Positions 35,672 to 44,273 of a stretch of DNA of 64,000 nucleotides are shown here, piece by piece; the first letter of the stretch is position 1; each line of letters opens with the position of its first letter. A program made the position numbers and the translations under genes. The notes beneath the pieces were generated by a model. The model worked only from the letters and a program-made list of their open reading frames with translations. It was not told the DNA's origin and ran no database searches. Origin of the DNA: JANXQG01 sp963780045 (GTDB taxonomy: Bacteria; Planctomycetota; Planctomycetia; Pirellulales; Thermoguttaceae). Location of the stretch: NCBI GenBank assembly GCA_963780045.1, contig CAVZZZ010000001.1:4650001-4714000 (forward strand), in the 5' to 3' direction.

Positions 35672-38473
35672 ATGAGGACGTTACTGCGTGCGGGATTGAT
35701 AGCGGTCGGGGTTGCGCCGGTTGCCGCGATTTGGACGGCTTTTGCCGCCGCGCCGAGCGATAAATCGGTGACCGCCCCGGCAGTCGTCCAGCAGGCCGCT
35801 AGCCAGCCAGTTGCCGAGCAGCCGGCCGAAAAGCCAGGCCGCACGATTCCGGCTGCCGCCCAATCGGCCCCCAAGCCGCAGTTGACGCCATCGCGTCCTC
35901 GGTCAACTGCCGCCGCCCCGGCCGCATCCCCTCAGTCGGTACATACCATCACTTTGCCCGCCGAACCCGCCACCACCGGCAAGCCGCACGCGCTGCGCTT
36001 CCAATTCGACAAGGAACCCTGGAAGAACGTTATTCAGTGGTTTGCCAAGCAGGCCGACTATTCGCTTACGATGGACACGGCGCCTCCGCCGGGCACCTGG
36101 AGTTATGTCGACCCGCAGGAGTACACGCCCGCCGAAGCACTCAAGGTGCTCAATGAAATGCTGGCGATGAAGGGCTACACGCTCCTGCGGCGCGAGCGAC
36201 TCTTGATTCTTTGGAATTTGGAAGATCCAATCCCGCCCACGTTGCCTCCAATCGTACAGGCGGCCGACCTGGACAAGTGGGGTGATTACGAACTGGTCTG
36301 CGCGTTGTTCGATTTGGACAAATTCAAGCCGGAAGAGGCCGAGGCCGAGGCCAACAAGCTGATCGGGCCGCAAGGCAAAGTCGTCGCGCTCACAAAGACG
36401 CGGCAGCTCCGCGTTACTGACATGGCCGGTCGCTGCCGCTTGGTCCGCGCAATGATCAAGCGCATTGAAGACCCCGATGGCACTTCCACCAACCGCCGCA
36501 CTTTCTATATCAAATACGCGCATACGGACGACGTACTTTCCGTATTGCGCCAAATGCTGGGCATCGAGGAAGACAAGTTTGCAACCACCGACGGTTCGTT
36601 CCGCATTGCCGTTGATCCGCGCAGCGGCCGTCTGTTATTTGTGTCCGGCACGCAACCGGACAAAATCGCGCAGGCAGCCGACATCATCAAGGAACTCGAT
36701 AAACCGCCGCAAGGTATCGTACATTTCCATATGGATCCCAAGGATGCCGAGGCAGCGTTGGGCCAAATCCAAAAGGTGTGGCCGATGGTGCATGACAATC
36801 AGCTCCAAATCGAGCTGCCTGCGGCTTCCGGAGGCGGTACCGACGCAAACGGACCAGCGCCCGACACGTCGCCGGGCGGCAGTCCGCAGTTTGGCCCCTT
36901 GCGGCGAGGCGGTACCGATTTAACGCCGAAGTCCAATCGCCTTGGCGGGCGGTCAACCCAGTTTGTGCCGCATTCCGCGGCGCATTCGTCGCCGATCGCA
37001 GAGCATCGCGCAGGATGGACTTCCAAGTCCGTTCACAGCACCACCGCCCGTCGCGGAAAGCGTGTCCGCTTCGTCGCGCAGCAGCCTGTGGCTGGTCCGG
37101 CCGCTGTGCCTCGCGCTGGTGTGCCAAGCGCCGCGACACCTGCCGCATTGCCCTCCGCGTCCGGAAAGCCGCCGGTGACCGTGAAAGTTGAACCGGACGG
37201 CTCGGTAACCGTCATCTCCGATGATCCCCAAGCGTTGGCCGCGATGGAGCAATTCCTCAGTTCGTACAAGCCGCGGCTGACGCGCGAGTCGCCGATCATC
37301 CCGTTGTATCTGAAGAATGCCCGAGCGGACACAGTCGCGCAGTTGTTGCAGCACATCTTCAGCGGCGATACGGTAACACTCTCGTCGGCCGGCGAGTCCA
37401 GGCACAGCGACGAAGGGTCGGGCGGCAGTAGCGCGACGACGACTCGCCGCCTGGCCACGGGGCCTATCAAGATTACCGCCGACAACCGGCTCAACGCCCT
37501 GATGGTGCAGGCCAATCACGCCGATTTGGAAAGCATTAAGGACGTGCTGAAAACCCTCGATTCCGACCCGGTCGAAACCGGCGCCACTCCCAAGCCGCGA
37601 ATGATCCCCGTGGCGCACGTCAAAGCGCAAGAGATAGCCGATGTTATCAAGGAGCTTTACGCCGATCGCCTGGTAAGCGCGTCCAACAACCAGGGAGGCG
37701 GCGGACGCAACGGCGGCGGGGGCTGGGGCGGAGGCGGCGGACGGGGTGGACGCGGCGGACGCGGCGGATTCGGCGGTGGCGGGCCGGGCGGATTCGGCGG
37801 ATTCGGCGGAATGGGCGGCTTCCCACCCTTCGGCGGCATGATCAACATCGGTGGTGGGGGCGACGATGGACCAAACCTTAAAGAGGAGGCCAATCGTATC
37901 GCCGTGGGCGTTAACGAACGGACCAATACCGTGGTCGTCACTGCCAACGACGCCATGTACGAGGAAATCAAGAAACTCGTCTCCGATCTCGACGTCGCCG
38001 CGGCCGACCAGGGCACCACGGTCGAAAAGGTCGTGGAGCTGCATCTTACCAGCGCTGACGCGATGGAAAGGGCCCTCGCCGCGCTCGGCGGCGAAGGCGT
38101 TCAGATTAACCCCAACGTAGAGAGCCTCGACAGGGCGCAAACGCCAACTTCATCGCAGTATCCTTGGATGCAAGGGGCAACTGGGCGACGCGGCGGCTTT
38201 AACGGCGGCTTTAACGGCGGCGGGCAAAGTCCCTTCGGAGGCGGTGGCTACCGAGGCTTTGGCGGTGGTGGCAACGGCGGTGGCTATGGCGGTGGCGGCA
38301 ACGGCGGCGGAGGCTACGGCGGTGGTGGCGGCTTGCGGAACTTCTTCCAAATGCTCAACGGCGGCGGCGGCGGATTCGGTGGCCGCGGTTTCGGTGGCGG
38401 CGGCGGCGGTGGCGGCGGACCGGGCGGTGGCGGCGGCGGTCCGGGCGGCGGCGGTGGAGGAGGCGGCCGCTGA
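35672..38473 (+). CDS. secretin N-domain-like protein with Gly-rich C-terminus, no pore domain
   Basis: This 933-aa exported protein starts MRTLLRAGLIAVGVAPVAAI (signal peptide). After a Pro/Ala linker, residues 110-190 resemble the N0/STN fold (ALKVLNEMLAMKGYTLLRR). Several N1-like secretin repeats follow (FYIKYAHTDDVLSVLRQML, IIPLYLKNARADTVAQLLQH, MIPVAHVKAQEIADVIKEL, VVELHLTSADAMERALAAL). The C-terminal secretin barrel is absent. Instead there are two long glycine-rich tracts (around 670-720 and 840-933). It could form a periplasmic ring or scaffold. Flexible Gly tracts and exported location are seen; function is inference. Confidence 0.8.
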   Translation: MRTLLRAGLIAVGVAPVAAIWTAFAAAPSDKSVTAPAVVQQAASQPVAEQPAEKPGRTIPAAAQSAPKPQLTPSRPRSTAAAPAASPQSVHTITLPAEPATTGKPHALRFQFDKEPWKNVIQWFAKQADYSLTMDTAPPPGTWSYVDPQEYTPAEALKVLNEMLAMKGYTLLRRERLLILWNLEDPIPPTLPPIVQAADLDKWGDYELVCALFDLDKFKPEEAEAEANKLIGPQGKVVALTKTRQLRVTDMAGRCRLVRAMIKRIEDPDGTSTNRRTFYIKYAHTDDVLSVLRQMLGIEEDKFATTDGSFRIAVDPRSGRLLFVSGTQPDKIAQAADIIKELDKPPQGIVHFHMDPKDAEAALGQIQKVWPMVHDNQLQIELPAASGGGTDANGPAPDTSPGGSPQFGPLRRGGTDLTPKSNRLGGRSTQFVPHSAAHSSPIAEHRAGWTSKSVHSTTARRGKRVRFVAQQPVAGPAAVPRAGVPSAATPAALPSASGKPPVTVKVEPDGSVTVISDDPQALAAMEQFLSSYKPRLTRESPIIPLYLKNARADTVAQLLQHIFSGDTVTLSSAGESRHSDEGSGGSSATTTRRLATGPIKITADNRLNALMVQANHADLESIKDVLKTLDSDPVETGATPKPRMIPVAHVKAQEIADVIKELYADRLVSASNNQGGGGRNGGGGWGGGGGRGGRGGRGGFGGGGPGGFGGFGGMGGFPPFGGMINIGGGGDDGPNLKEEANRIAVGVNERTNTVVVTANDAMYEEIKKLVSDLDVAAADQGTTVEKVVELHLTSADAMERALAALGGEGVQINPNVESLDRAQTPTSSQYPWMQGATGRRGGFNGGFNGGGQSPFGGGGYRGFGGGGNGGGYGGGGNGGGGYGGGGGLRNFFQMLNGGGGGFGGRGFGGGGGGGGGPGGGGGGPGGGGGGGGR

Positions 38474-38480
38474 GTCGCGC

Positions 38481-39527
38481 TCAACTCCCCACGTACTTCG
38501 CGTACACCGTTCTTGCCACGGTCGGGTCGTCTGTGCCTTGCACGATCGCGCGGCCGTCGGGAAAGAGCGTCAGCTCGAACGCCTCGATCTTCACCCGCAG
38601 CAGATACGGATTCCGCGTCACGCCGCCCACGCTCGCCAGTCGCGCGGCCAGTTCATCCAGCGGGGCGCTTTGCCCGGCTGCGTAAGCTGCACCGCGTTGC
38701 GCCCGCACAGCACGGCCGCACGGCTGCCTTCCTGCCCGGCCAGCCAGGCGAACTGCCGGTGCCTGCAGCAGGGACAATCGCTCGTTTGGCGAAGCTCGCG
38801 GACGTCCAATTGCACGAGGTGGTTCTGCCAGAGGTCGATAACCGTAAGCTGCCGCGAGATTGCCGCACGGTTGCCGCTGAGCAGCTTGATTGCTTCTACG
38901 GCTTGCATCGACGCCACGACGCCCACGATCGGCGCCAGCACGCCGGCCGTATCGCACGTCGGCGTGCTGCCGGGCGGCGGGCATTCAGGCAGCAGGCAGC
39001 GGAGGCAGCCGGTCTCGCCTGGCACGATGGTCATTGTCTGCCCTTCCGCCCCCACGCAGCCGCCGTAAACCCACGGCAGGTCCAAGTGTACGGCCGCGTC
39101 GTTGAGCAGGTAACGAGTCTCGAAATTGTCCGTGCCGTCCAAGATGGCATCGACGCCCTGGCAGAGCGCTTCCACGTTTTCCGGCCCGACGTGGGCGACG
39201 ACCGGCTCGATCTCGACCGCGGAATTGATCCGCCGCAACTTCTCGGCGGCCGCGATCGCCTTGGGCAGGCCGGCCGCTGCGTCGGCCTCGTCGAAAAGGG
39301 TCTGCCGGTGCAGGTTGCTCAACTCCACGAAATCGCGATCGACCAGCCGCACGCGGCCCACTCCCGAGCGCACCAGCGTATTTGCCAGCAGGCTGCCCAG
39401 CGCCTCCGCAGCCGCAGACCAGAGCCCGGCTAGTGGCCAAGCATCTCTGTCCCGCCTCGCCCAGGTGCGCGTCGCGCATCTGCCGGATATAGCGGGAGAG
39501 GTCCGGGCTGTTAGAATGGTTGGACAC
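38481..39527 (-). CDS. ThiF/MoeB/HesA-type adenylyltransferase (two frameshifts)
   Basis: This E1-like enzyme adenylates the C-terminus of a sulfur-carrier protein such as MoaD or ThiS. The N-terminus reads LSRYIRQMRDAHLGEAGQRC; the P-loop-like region then shifts frame near 39404 and continues ALGSLLANTLVRSGVGRVRLV. DGTDNFETRYLLND is the classic motif. Zinc ligands are visible in CLRC and CPCC. A second shift near 38670 leads to SAPLDELAARLASVGG and the MoeB-like tail LTLFPDGRAIVQGTDD. Joined length is about 348 aa. GTG at 39527 abuts an inverted repeat arm and has no clear ribosome site. Confidence 0.83.
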
Positions 39528-39650
39528 TTTGGAGTGCGGCGATTCATCACCGCTTTCCGTTTTTTGCAGGTCGTGGCAAAGCGACACGCCGTTCAATCAT
39601 AATGGAATTATCCGCCGCAAGAAAGCGGCGATAAATCGCCGCACTCCAAA
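39528..39650. repeat. inverted repeat spanning a divergent intergenic region
   Basis: A 30-bp arm at 39528-39557, TTTGGAGTGCGGCGATT then CATCACCGCTTTC, is mirrored at 39621-39650 by GAAAGCGGCGATAAATCGCC then GCACTCCAAA. The arms end exactly at the start codons of the two divergent genes (39527 and 39651). The whole control region of both genes is thus bracketed by a repeat. Confidence 0.75.
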
Positions 39651-42443
39651 ATGCACCACCTCACGCCGATCCTTCCTTGCCGCAGCCGCGACGACGCGAG
39701 CGACTGGCGGCCGACGCCTGTGGCCGACGAGCTGCTGGCGGCCTGTACGGCGCTGTGGCATCCGGCCTTGGTGGCGGCGGCGGGCGAAATGCCCCGGTGG
39801 ACGCCTGCCGCGGAGCCGCCCGACGATCCGGAGGGGCACGTCCTGCTCATTCCGCCGTCGGCCGAGCCGCTGCTGCCGGAGGATTGGCTGGAACACGTCC
39901 GGCAGGCGGGAGCATCGCTGATTCGGGGCCAGAAAGGCCGCGCGGAAATGGCCGCCGCCGCCCTCGCCGCATTGGAAGCGCCACCGGCGGTGGACGATGA
40001 CTTAGCGGCCGACTTCCTCGCCTTGGGCTATTGCCATTACGTCGTCGAGACAATCACCGTCAACATCCGTTACTCACACAGCCTCGACGAGACCGCCTTC
40101 GAGCGCGAGTTGGTCGCCGCGGCCGAGGCGGCCTGCGGCGGCGACGCCGAAGCGGCCCGCGCGCGGCTGCAGGCGGCCTTCGATCTCTTGCACACGGCGC
40201 GGGAGTATTCCTATCCCAGCGAGTCCTATCTGCTGGACCTCGCGCTCGTGGCCGGCTCGACGATCGGTGCGTCGCTCCGCGAGCAACTGGGCCGAGTGGC
40301 AAAAGACGACCCGCCTTGCAACCTGCTTCTATCGGGCAAAGTCTTGGAGCAAATGGCCGCCCGCGAGCCGGCCACGTTGGAAGCGCTGCACTGCGCCTTG
40401 CGGGACGAGAGGGCTTTCGTCACCGGCGGAGAATACGACGAGCTGGAGCTGCCGCTGCTGCCGATCGAGGCGGTCCGCGACCAGATCGTCAAAGGGCTGG
40501 CCGTCTTCGAGAAATATCTCGCCGCCCGCCCGACAATTTTCGCCCGGCGGCGTTTCGGCATGACGCCGCTATTGCCGCATATACTCGACAGCCTCGGTTT
40601 TACGGGCGTGATGCACGCCACGCTGGACGACGGCCGCTTTCCCACGGGCGGAGCCAGCCGGCAGCGCTGGGAAGGGTTGGACGACACCACCATCGAGGCC
40701 TTGCTGCGAGTGCCGATCGACGCCGCTCGGGCCGAAGGTTTCGTCCGCCTGCCGCACATCATTTCCGGCGCGGCCGACATGGACAACCAGCCGACGGCCA
40801 TCCTCGCCCATTGGCCGGGCCGCACGAGCTGCTGGTACGAAGACGTGCGGCGGGCGCGCCGCTACACGAGCGTGCTCGGCACGGTCCGCTCGCTGCCGGA
40901 CTATTTCGAGCGGACCGGCATGTCGGCGCATCAAACCGCGTTGAAACCGGACGACTACCGTTCGCCCTATCTGGCCCAGTCTGTGGCAGCCGGCGAGTCG
41001 GACCCGATATCGCGGTGGCCGCGCTACTACACGGAGCACGCCAACGCGCAAGCTGCCGAGACAACTACCGTCATGTCAATCATTGCGGGCGGGGACGCGT
41101 CCGCGGCCAACTTCACGGAAGCGGTCGGTGGCGCTCGTAGTACCGGCTTTAGCCGGAATCCTCCGGACGGTGATCGGCTAAAGCCGGGACAACAAACGCA
41201 GCCGGCGGGCATCATGGTGATCAACCCCCTGAGTTCTTCGCGGCGAGTGCTCGTCGATGTCGCCGAATTGCCCGCGTTGCCGGATGTCTCCGCCGCTGTG
41301 CTCCGCGTGGGAGAACAGTCGGGCCGTAAACTGGCTGTTGTCGAGGTGCCGCCGTTGGGCTTCGCGGTGGTCAAGCCGGGCACGAACCAAGGGGACGCTT
41401 CGCCGGCGCGGCGCGGTTTAGGCTTCTTCCGGAAATCGGGGGCAACGCCGCCGCTGGCGGCGCGCGACGCCAAACGGGGCGGAGCGGTGCTCCGCAACGA
41501 GTTCTTCGAGGCAGTCATCGACTCGCGATTGGGCGCGGTCCGCGCGATTTACGACTTCCGCTCCCGCGGCCCGCGCCTGGCGCAACAGGTTGCCATGCGG
41601 CTGGAGGACCGCGACGAGGAAGACGCTTACTCCATTATGGCGGCCGACGACATCCGTATCGTGGAGGCTGGCCCGGTTGTCGGGGAGGTGGCCGTTCGCG
41701 GGCGACTGATGGACCGCGCGGGCCAAGCGCTGGCCGATTTTCGGCAAACGACGCGCGTCACCTGGGGCAGCCGCGTGTTGGAAATCGACCTGGAAATCGA
41801 TTCCCGCCGCGAGCCGCCTGGCGATCCGTGGAGTTCCTACTATGCTGCCCGCTTCGCCTGGTCCCAAGACATGCCGGCGCTCTATCGCAGCGTGAACCAG
41901 GCGACCGTGGCAAGCGAGGCCGCGCGGCTGGAAGCCCCGCAATTCGTGGAACTCCGCGGCGCCGCCGTCCGCACGACGATCCTCTCTGCCGGTCTTCCCT
42001 ATCATCGCCGCAGCGGGCTGCGGAAGCTCGATACGTTGTTGATCGTCCGCGGGGAAACGGCGCGGTGTTTCCGCTTCGGCATAGGCATTGACTTGCCTCA
42101 GCCGCAGGCGGCGGCGCTGGAATTCATGGCCCCGTCCGCCGTTGTGCCACTGACAGCCTTGCCAAAGAGCGAAACCGCATGGCTCTTTCACTTCGACAAC
42201 CGGGCAGTGGTTGCCACGAACTGGCAGGCCATAGTCGAGGACGGCGCGGCCGTAGGCGCGCGAGTGCGGCTTCTAGAAACAGAAGGGCGGCATGTTACGC
42301 TTAGCCTGCGCTCGTTCCGGACGGTGAAAACGGCCCAAAAGATCGGCATCGGCAATCGATCAGCGGAAGAACTTGACATCGCCGGCGATCTGGTCACTGT
42401 CCCGTTACGGCCTTACGAATGGGCGGAAGTGGAATTACGATAG
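39651..42443 (+). CDS. large GH38-like (alpha-mannosidase-type) protein
   Basis: The 930-aa product lacks a signal peptide. The central segment FGMTPLLPHILDSLGFTG and HATLDDGRFPTGGASRQRWE resemble the GH38/GH57 catalytic fold, where a glycoside-binding barrel precedes a large beta-sandwich. The C-terminal 350 aa (NEFFEAVIDSRLGAVRAIYD, TRVTWGSRVLEIDLEID) look like the GH38 C-terminal domain. I cannot point to the paired aspartates with certainty, so activity is unproven. Around residues 493-514 an in-frame palindromic repeat is inserted (ARSTGFSRNPPDGDRLKPG). It is followed by a strong terminator-like stem. Confidence 0.6.
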   Translation: MHHLTPILPCRSRDDASDWRPTPVADELLAACTALWHPALVAAAGEMPRWTPAAEPPDDPEGHVLLIPPSAEPLLPEDWLEHVRQAGASLIRGQKGRAEMAAAALAALEAPPAVDDDLAADFLALGYCHYVVETITVNIRYSHSLDETAFERELVAAAEAACGGDAEAARARLQAAFDLLHTAREYSYPSESYLLDLALVAGSTIGASLREQLGRVAKDDPPCNLLLSGKVLEQMAAREPATLEALHCALRDERAFVTGGEYDELELPLLPIEAVRDQIVKGLAVFEKYLAARPTIFARRRFGMTPLLPHILDSLGFTGVMHATLDDGRFPTGGASRQRWEGLDDTTIEALLRVPIDAARAEGFVRLPHIISGAADMDNQPTAILAHWPGRTSCWYEDVRRARRYTSVLGTVRSLPDYFERTGMSAHQTALKPDDYRSPYLAQSVAAGESDPISRWPRYYTEHANAQAAETTTVMSIIAGGDASAANFTEAVGGARSTGFSRNPPDGDRLKPGQQTQPAGIMVINPLSSSRRVLVDVAELPALPDVSAAVLRVGEQSGRKLAVVEVPPLGFAVVKPGTNQGDASPARRGLGFFRKSGATPPLAARDAKRGGAVLRNEFFEAVIDSRLGAVRAIYDFRSRGPRLAQQVAMRLEDRDEEDAYSIMAADDIRIVEAGPVVGEVAVRGRLMDRAGQALADFRQTTRVTWGSRVLEIDLEIDSRREPPGDPWSSYYAARFAWSQDMPALYRSVNQATVASEAARLEAPQFVELRGAAVRTTILSAGLPYHRRSGLRKLDTLLIVRGETARCFRFGIGIDLPQPQAAALEFMAPSAVVPLTALPKSETAWLFHFDNRAVVATNWQAIVEDGAAVGARVRLLETEGRHVTLSLRSFRTVKTAQKIGIGNRSAEELDIAGDLVTVPLRPYEWAEVELR
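41129..41190. repeat. palindromic repeat inserted in frame in the GH38-like gene
   Basis: GGCGCTCGTAGTACCGGCTT (41129-41148) is mirrored by CGGCTAAAGCCGG near 41175-41187. The unit matches the intergenic copy at 27737-27764. Here it adds about 20 residues without disturbing the reading frame. It lies in a linker between the catalytic-like and beta-sandwich regions. Confidence 0.7.
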
Positions 42444-42451
42444 GCAGTCTT

Positions 42452-42500
42452 GGGCAGAAAAAAGGGGCGGGACGGTTTGCAGATCATTCTGCCCCTTTTT
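42452..42500. terminator. bidirectional terminator-like stem with two alternative pairings
   Basis: AAAAAGGGGC (42459-42468) pairs perfectly with GCCCCTTTTT (42491-42500). The overlapping word GGGCAGAA (42452-42459) pairs with TTCTGCCC (42488-42495). The A-run and T-run suit rho-independent termination in both directions, between the convergent genes ending at 42443 and 42525. Confidence 0.75.
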
Positions 42501-42524
42501 CCTTCTCGTTTTTATGCGCCATTT

Positions 42525-43262
42525 TCATGCTCGGGACAGTTTCAGATGAGCCGCCCAGCCAATACTGAGCCCTACGGTCAATGAAGCGAAAGACTCAGTC
42601 AAAGGACTGACTGGTTCGCGTGGGGCGTTGGGTAAGCCTGGCAAAACCGCAATCGGCGGTCTGCACATTTCGCAAGGCGCGTAACCCGACGCCACTGCTG
42701 AACCTAACCCCATAACGCTGCCTCTTTGTGCATAGTGGTACAGCAAGTGGTAGCAATCCGCATCCAGTACACGAACCTGAATTCGATCAGATTCATCGAT
42801 AGCCGCCTGCCGCGTTTTAACTTTCGCGTTGTATTCAGCCAGTGCCACATTATACGGCGCGGTGTATTTGTAGTATCCCCAGCAGGTAACCAGAGCTGCA
42901 AAGGCGGTCGAGCCGAATGCGACCAGCCCCCAATACGCAATCGCTCCAGGTTTTATTTTCATGTCAGTCACGCGTAACATGCCAAATCTGTCGAACTGCC
43001 GCGACCTGCCGCAATCGGGTGACGCGTCGTTCTGATTCCTTGTCTGCTGAACCTTCTTTAACCGCCCTAGGATGAATCGCTGGAATCCCGCAAAGCAGAC
43101 CAGCAAGGAAACCAACAAGATGCCTCCCTGGAAAACGACCTGTAGACGATAACCATCCATCCAGCCGAGAACACAAGCAATAACGGCTCCTCGACCGAGA
43201 CAGAAGAACATAAGACAGCCGACACACCAGCCAGCAATCACTAACAGTTTCCCCATGGTCAT
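42525..43262 (-). CDS. multi-pass membrane protein with C-x-x-C motif, unknown
   Basis: The 245-aa protein has two TM segments at the start (LVIAGWCVGCLMFFCL and VVFQGGILLVSLLVCFAGF), a polar loop, a third TM (IAYWGLVAFGSTAFAALVTC) and a hydrophobic C-terminus. Between TM3 and the end lies RVLDADCYHLLYHYAQRG and then SGYAPCEMCRPP. The pattern D-C-Y-H...G-Y-x-P-C-x-x-C recalls the small metal-binding knuckle in nuclease- and Ada-like proteins, here probably extracytoplasmic. No family is recognised. GGGG precedes the ATG closely. Confidence 0.65.
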   Translation of the reverse strand: MTMGKLLVIAGWCVGCLMFFCLGRGAVIACVLGWMDGYRLQVVFQGGILLVSLLVCFAGFQRFILGRLKKVQQTRNQNDASPDCGRSRQFDRFGMLRVTDMKIKPGAIAYWGLVAFGSTAFAALVTCWGYYKYTAPYNVALAEYNAKVKTRQAAIDESDRIQVRVLDADCYHLLYHYAQRGSVMGLGSAVASGYAPCEMCRPPIAVLPGLPNAPREPVSPLTESFASLTVGLSIGWAAHLKLSRA

Positions 43263-43435
43263 CCCCTTAAGCAGAAAAAGCGTCAGAACGATTCATTACT
43301 TTTTCCATCCCGGACAACTTCTCAATCGGAGACCGTCACTCCAAGCAACCTGACATGTGATAGTGTTCTCGCGCGGAAATCGGCTTGTTGCCTTCCTGCG
43401 GCATCTATCGAAGGTTTCGACGATTTGGCGGGCCC

Positions 43436-43891
43436 TCAAGACTTCTCGTCTAGCATCGCTTGAGTCGGCGACTCCGGGGCCGTAGACAGGCGTGCCAACA
43501 ACGCTTGCGGAGTCAACACCGGCAGCGGACATGCGGCGAAATGGGACGGATTTCGCGTCACGACGGCATCCAGCGCGGCCTCCACGGCGGCAGCAATTTG
43601 AAGATTATCTTCAAAATCTTTGCCCGGCAGCAGTAGTCCAGCTTTCAAGGTATCGAGAGCTACGGGCAGGATTTTGCACACTTGCAAACACGCATGGACG
43701 GCGTGGAATGCTTTTTCCAGGCCGGAATGCCGCCGCGCGACGTAGAACATATTCGCAACCGACAGCGACGTAACGCTGGACACGAGTCGGGATTGCTCGC
43801 TCGCCTGCCAGATTGCCGTCGCTTCGGCTTCCCATGGCAGCCGCTTCAACAGAACATCGAGCAGTATATTGGTGTCGAGCAGGACCTGCAT
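43436..43891 (-). CDS. vapC: VapC-type PIN-domain toxin
   Basis: The 151-aa PIN-domain ribonuclease starts MQVLLDTNILLDVLL, with the first catalytic Asp in LLDTN. The later acidic residues are in PGKDFEDNLQIAAA and the terminal VVTRNPSHFA. PIN toxins usually cleave tRNA or rRNA with Mg2+. The start overlaps the antitoxin stop as TAATG, typical for toxin-antitoxin coupling. It is intact, so the module is probably functional. Confidence 0.88.
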   Translation of the reverse strand: MQVLLDTNILLDVLLKRLPWEAEATAIWQASEQSRLVSSVTSLSVANMFYVARRHSGLEKAFHAVHACLQVCKILPVALDTLKAGLLLPGKDFEDNLQIAAAVEAALDAVVTRNPSHFAACPLPVLTPQALLARLSTAPESPTQAMLDEKS

Positions 43892-44127
43892 TAGCCGTAT
43901 TTCCTCGTTCGCTCTTCCTCAAGGATTTGTTCGACTTCCTCATCCGTCGGCGGCGGCTTGTCGGTTTCCAGGATCCCGACCAGATCCGCGAGTGACTTCT
44001 TCGGCCGCGCTTGTTCGGCCTCAAGCGACTGGAGGATTCTCGCCGCCAGCGAAAGCCGCATCGGCTGCGGCCAGGATCTGATCTTTTGCCAAACTTGTTG
44101 AATATCGTCCACTTGTGCAACGGTCAT
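43891..44127 (-). CDS. antitoxin partner of the PIN toxin
   Basis: This 78-aa protein precedes the PIN toxin and overlaps it by one base. The N-terminal two thirds are helical (RLSLAARILQSLEAEQ) and the C-terminus is acidic and likely disordered (PPPTDEEVEQILEEERTRKYG), the part that would wrap the toxin. It does not show a clear AbrB, Phd or RHH DNA-binding motif, so its class is open. It is assigned as antitoxin from size, order and overlap. Confidence 0.75.
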   Translation of the reverse strand: MTVAQVDDIQQVWQKIRSWPQPMRLSLAARILQSLEAEQARPKKSLADLVGILETDKPPPTDEEVEQILEEERTRKYG

Positions 44128-44273
44128 CGCAACCTCGCTTTGGTAACTGTTCGGCAGGCCGCGTCGCGCTTCTTCGCAGCCTTTCCGTCTTTATTCTACA
44201 TCGGCACGGTAACGCTGTCCTCAGCCCGCGCGCTACTCGCTGCTCTGTGCGGAATTGTGCGGCGCTGCCCCGC

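Noticed and set aside
36953..38140. 395-aa open frame antisense to the secretin-N protein
   Set aside because: It is Ala/Ser/Gly-rich low complexity produced by the Gly-rich codons of the sense gene, with no start signal.
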